Origin: a bacterium
Lineage (GTDB): Bacteria > UBP7 > UBA6624
Direction: 5' to 3'
Assembly: GCA_014384545.1 (NCBI GenBank)
Contig: JACNFQ010000027.1
Coordinates: 1 to 16,737, forward strand
Length of the DNA: 16,737 nt
Shown: piece by piece, positions 15,160 through 16,737 of the stretch
Numbering within the stretch: the first letter of the stretch is position 1
How the letters are laid out: each line of letters begins with the position of its first letter
Notes under the pieces: generated by a model
The model's input: the letters and a program-made list of their open reading frames with translations, nothing else
What the model was told of the DNA's origin: nothing
Database searches by the model: none
Translations under genes and position numbers: made by a program

Positions 15160-16737
15160 CACGAAGAATGGCGCTATTGCGTCACCCACATTGATCTCTA
15201 ACCATGTGGTGGAGGTCGTTAGCGACTCGGGAGAAGGGGCACAGAAATGTGGGCAGAGTTTTGCCTCCATCTCAGCCAAGATGGGATATGGGATTTGGAC
15301 TGTGGAGATTATCCCCGCTGAGATTCAGCCACCTGCTCGTAGTATCGCAGGGGCAAGTGGGAACAGGATTCGGATTGCAGATGGAAAAGTCTCCAATGGC
15401 GGGGACGAAGCCGATCTTGTCGTCGCCCTCAACGAACAGGTGCTCTTAGGTCGGGTTGATAGTGGCGAGCTCAAAGAGGGAGCCACGATTCTCCTAGAGA
15501 AGAAATGGAGAGAGGATGATTCCCCCGAGATTGCTGTCGCCTATGCCGAAGCTTGTGAACGCTTTCAGGCAGAGGGGTATAACGTCGTTGAGATTCCGAT
15601 GGAAAGGGAGTGTCTGAAGCACACAAAAAACCCTTGGAGAGGGAAGAACATGTTCGTTTTGGGGATGCTCGTAGCACTCTATTCCCTAGATGAAGAAATC
15701 GCCGCTAGGCAAGTCGCTTTTACTTTTGCCAAGAAGAGCAAAGAAGTGATTGATACGAATATTGCCCTCTTGGAGGCTGGTATCGTTTGGGCAAGAAACA
15801 ACCTCTCTTTTTGTTACGCCATCAAGCCGATGGAATCGGAAAAGAAACTCGTTGTTATGAATGGAAACACAGCGGTTGGCCTTGGCATTATGGCATCGGG
15901 TATGGAAGTAGCTACGATGTACCCCATCACACCAGCAACCTCGGCGTCCCATTTCCTGAGTGATGTTTTCGCTTCTGTAGGTGGTGTTATTCACCAAGCC
16001 GAGGATGAGATTGCCGCCGTCAATTTCGCAATCGGGTCATCCTATGGAGGCAAATGTGCTGTAACGATGACTTCAGGTCCTGGCTACGCTCTCAAGCAAG
16101 AGGCTATTGGGTATGCTGTTATGGCAGAGATTCCTTTGGTTGTCGTCAATGTTCAAAGGGGGGGGCCCAGCACGGGACAACCCACCAAGACCGAGCAGGG
16201 GGACTTGCTTTCGGTCTGTTTTGGTTCCCACGGAGATGCCCCGAAAGTGGTGATTGCCCCCTATGATATTGAAGACTCGTTCCATACGATCATCACGGCA
16301 AGAAAAATCGCCGAATCGTTCAATACCGTTGTCGTCGTCCTGACCGATGCTTCTTTAGCCACGGCACAACAGTCCTACCCACGCCCTCCCTTTAGTGAGG
16401 ACTGGTTGGCTCCACCCATCGACCAAAGTGCCTTACCCGATGACGCCCTACCCTACGATTGGGACAGTACGACGGGGATTGCCCGTCGGTTCATTCCTGG
16501 ACAGCCAAACGGAATGCACTGTGTTACAGGTCTTTCCCACGACCGCAAGAGCAATGTCGTTTACGACCCCAAAATCAACGAGGAGGGGTTGCACCACCGA
16601 AGCCTAAAACTAGCAGCTCTCCAGAAAAGCCTTGCTCCCCCCAGCGTCCATGGTAAGACGAAGGGCGATCTGCTCATAATCGGTTGGGGTAGCACAAAAG
16701 GCGCAGTAGAAGAGGGTGTTGATAGGTTGAGGAAGGA
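15149..16737 (+). CDS. korA: 2-oxoacid (probably 2-oxoglutarate):ferredoxin oxidoreductase, fused gamma-alpha subunit (3' end cut by window)
   Basis: The frame runs from ATG 15149 (CGGAG six bases upstream) to the right edge with no stop: 529 codons, of roughly 600 expected. Residues ~18-200 are the gamma domain (VVEVVSDSGEGAQKCGQSF; ARSIAGASGNRIRIADGKVS; DLVVALNEQ). Residues from ~235 are the alpha domain (NGNTAVGLGIMASGMEVATM, YPITPATSASHFL, HQAEDEIAAVNFAIG, TSGPGYALKQEAIGYAVMAE, RGGPSTGQPTKTEQGDL), including the conserved T-K-T-E-Q-G-D-L segment. In the family it pairs with a thiamine-diphosphate beta subunit (KorB) to interconvert 2-oxoglutarate and succinyl-CoA with ferredoxin; KorB should lie just downstream, outside the window. 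A branched-chain 2-oxoacid or pyruvate substrate cannot be excluded. It overlaps nfnB by 11 bases. Confidence 0.85.
   Translation, partial: MTPNTKNGAIASPTLISNHVVEVVSDSGEGAQKCGQSFASISAKMGYGIWTVEIIPAEIQPPARSIAGASGNRIRIADGKVSNGGDEADLVVALNEQVLLGRVDSGELKEGATILLEKKWREDDSPEIAVAYAEACERFQAEGYNVVEIPMERECLKHTKNPWRGKNMFVLGMLVALYSLDEEIAARQVAFTFAKKSKEVIDTNIALLEAGIVWARNNLSFCYAIKPMESEKKLVVMNGNTAVGLGIMASGMEVATMYPITPATSASHFLSDVFASVGGVIHQAEDEIAAVNFAIGSSYGGKCAVTMTSGPGYALKQEAIGYAVMAEIPLVVVNVQRGGPSTGQPTKTEQGDLLSVCFGSHGDAPKVVIAPYDIEDSFHTIITARKIAESFNTVVVVLTDASLATAQQSYPRPPFSEDWLAPPIDQSALPDDALPYDWDSTTGIARRFIPGQPNGMHCVTGLSHDRKSNVVYDPKINEEGLHHRSLKLAALQKSLAPPSVHGKTKGDLLIIGWGSTKGAVEEGVDRLRK

Noticed and set aside
1-16737. 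tRNA, rRNA, CRISPR, transposon or phage features
   Set aside because: The window is almost fully covered by recognised coding sequence, and the two gaps of 133 and 203 bases show no cloverleaf, spaced direct repeats or transposase.

Overview
The window looks like chromosomal DNA from a diderm (two-membrane) bacterium with anaerobic, ferredoxin-based metabolism. The evidence for two membranes is a TonB-type C-terminal domain, an S-layer-homology/coiled-coil protein shaped like an outer-membrane tether, and a Wzz-type chain-length regulator. The evidence for anaerobic metabolism is an Nfn-type transhydrogenase pair, a 2-oxoacid:ferredoxin oxidoreductase, and an archaeal-type split glutamate synthase. 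I cannot name the phylum from sequence alone; a deep-branching or candidate lineage is possible. All genes are on the + strand, packed tightly, often with 4-base ATGA-type overlaps, and several use TTG or GTG starts. I see no tRNA, rRNA, CRISPR array, insertion sequence or phage gene.

Region 1 (1-5477) is a cell-envelope block. It holds the 3' part of a TonB-like gene with a proline-rich linker, a large protein of unknown function interrupted by an in-frame TGA (535-1248 and 1288-2412), a short SLH/coiled-coil protein with a C-terminal hydrophobic helix, a Wzz-family protein, and a GalE-like NAD-dependent epimerase. The genes overlap or nearly touch, so they are probably co-transcribed.

Region 2 (5491-7246) encodes malate dehydrogenase and a metallo-beta-lactamase-fold hydrolase, overlapping by 14 bases.

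Region 3 (7380-12579), after a short gap with a weak hairpin and a possible promoter, encodes a three-gene glutamate synthase: a degenerate FMN-domain paralogue with an Fe-S motif, the FMN/Fe-S synthase domain proper, and a class II glutamine amidotransferase joined to a GXGXG beta-helix domain. All three are translationally coupled.

Region 4 (12783-16737), after a 203-base gap containing a 9-bp inverted repeat, encodes NfnA-like and NfnB-like subunits and a fused gamma-alpha subunit of 2-oxoacid (probably 2-oxoglutarate):ferredoxin oxidoreductase. The last gene runs off the right edge.

Regions 2 to 4 form a plausible carbon/nitrogen node: malate/oxaloacetate interconversion, 2-oxoglutarate formation or oxidation with ferredoxin, exchange of electrons between ferredoxin, NADH and NADPH, and use of 2-oxoglutarate and glutamine to make glutamate. 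I did not find a clearly new defence or mobile system. The main oddities are the in-frame stop, the miniature tether protein, the duplicated and degenerate glutamate synthase FMN subunit with an unusual Cys-Cys-Cys-His motif, and many 8-base or longer C/G homopolymers kept inside genes.
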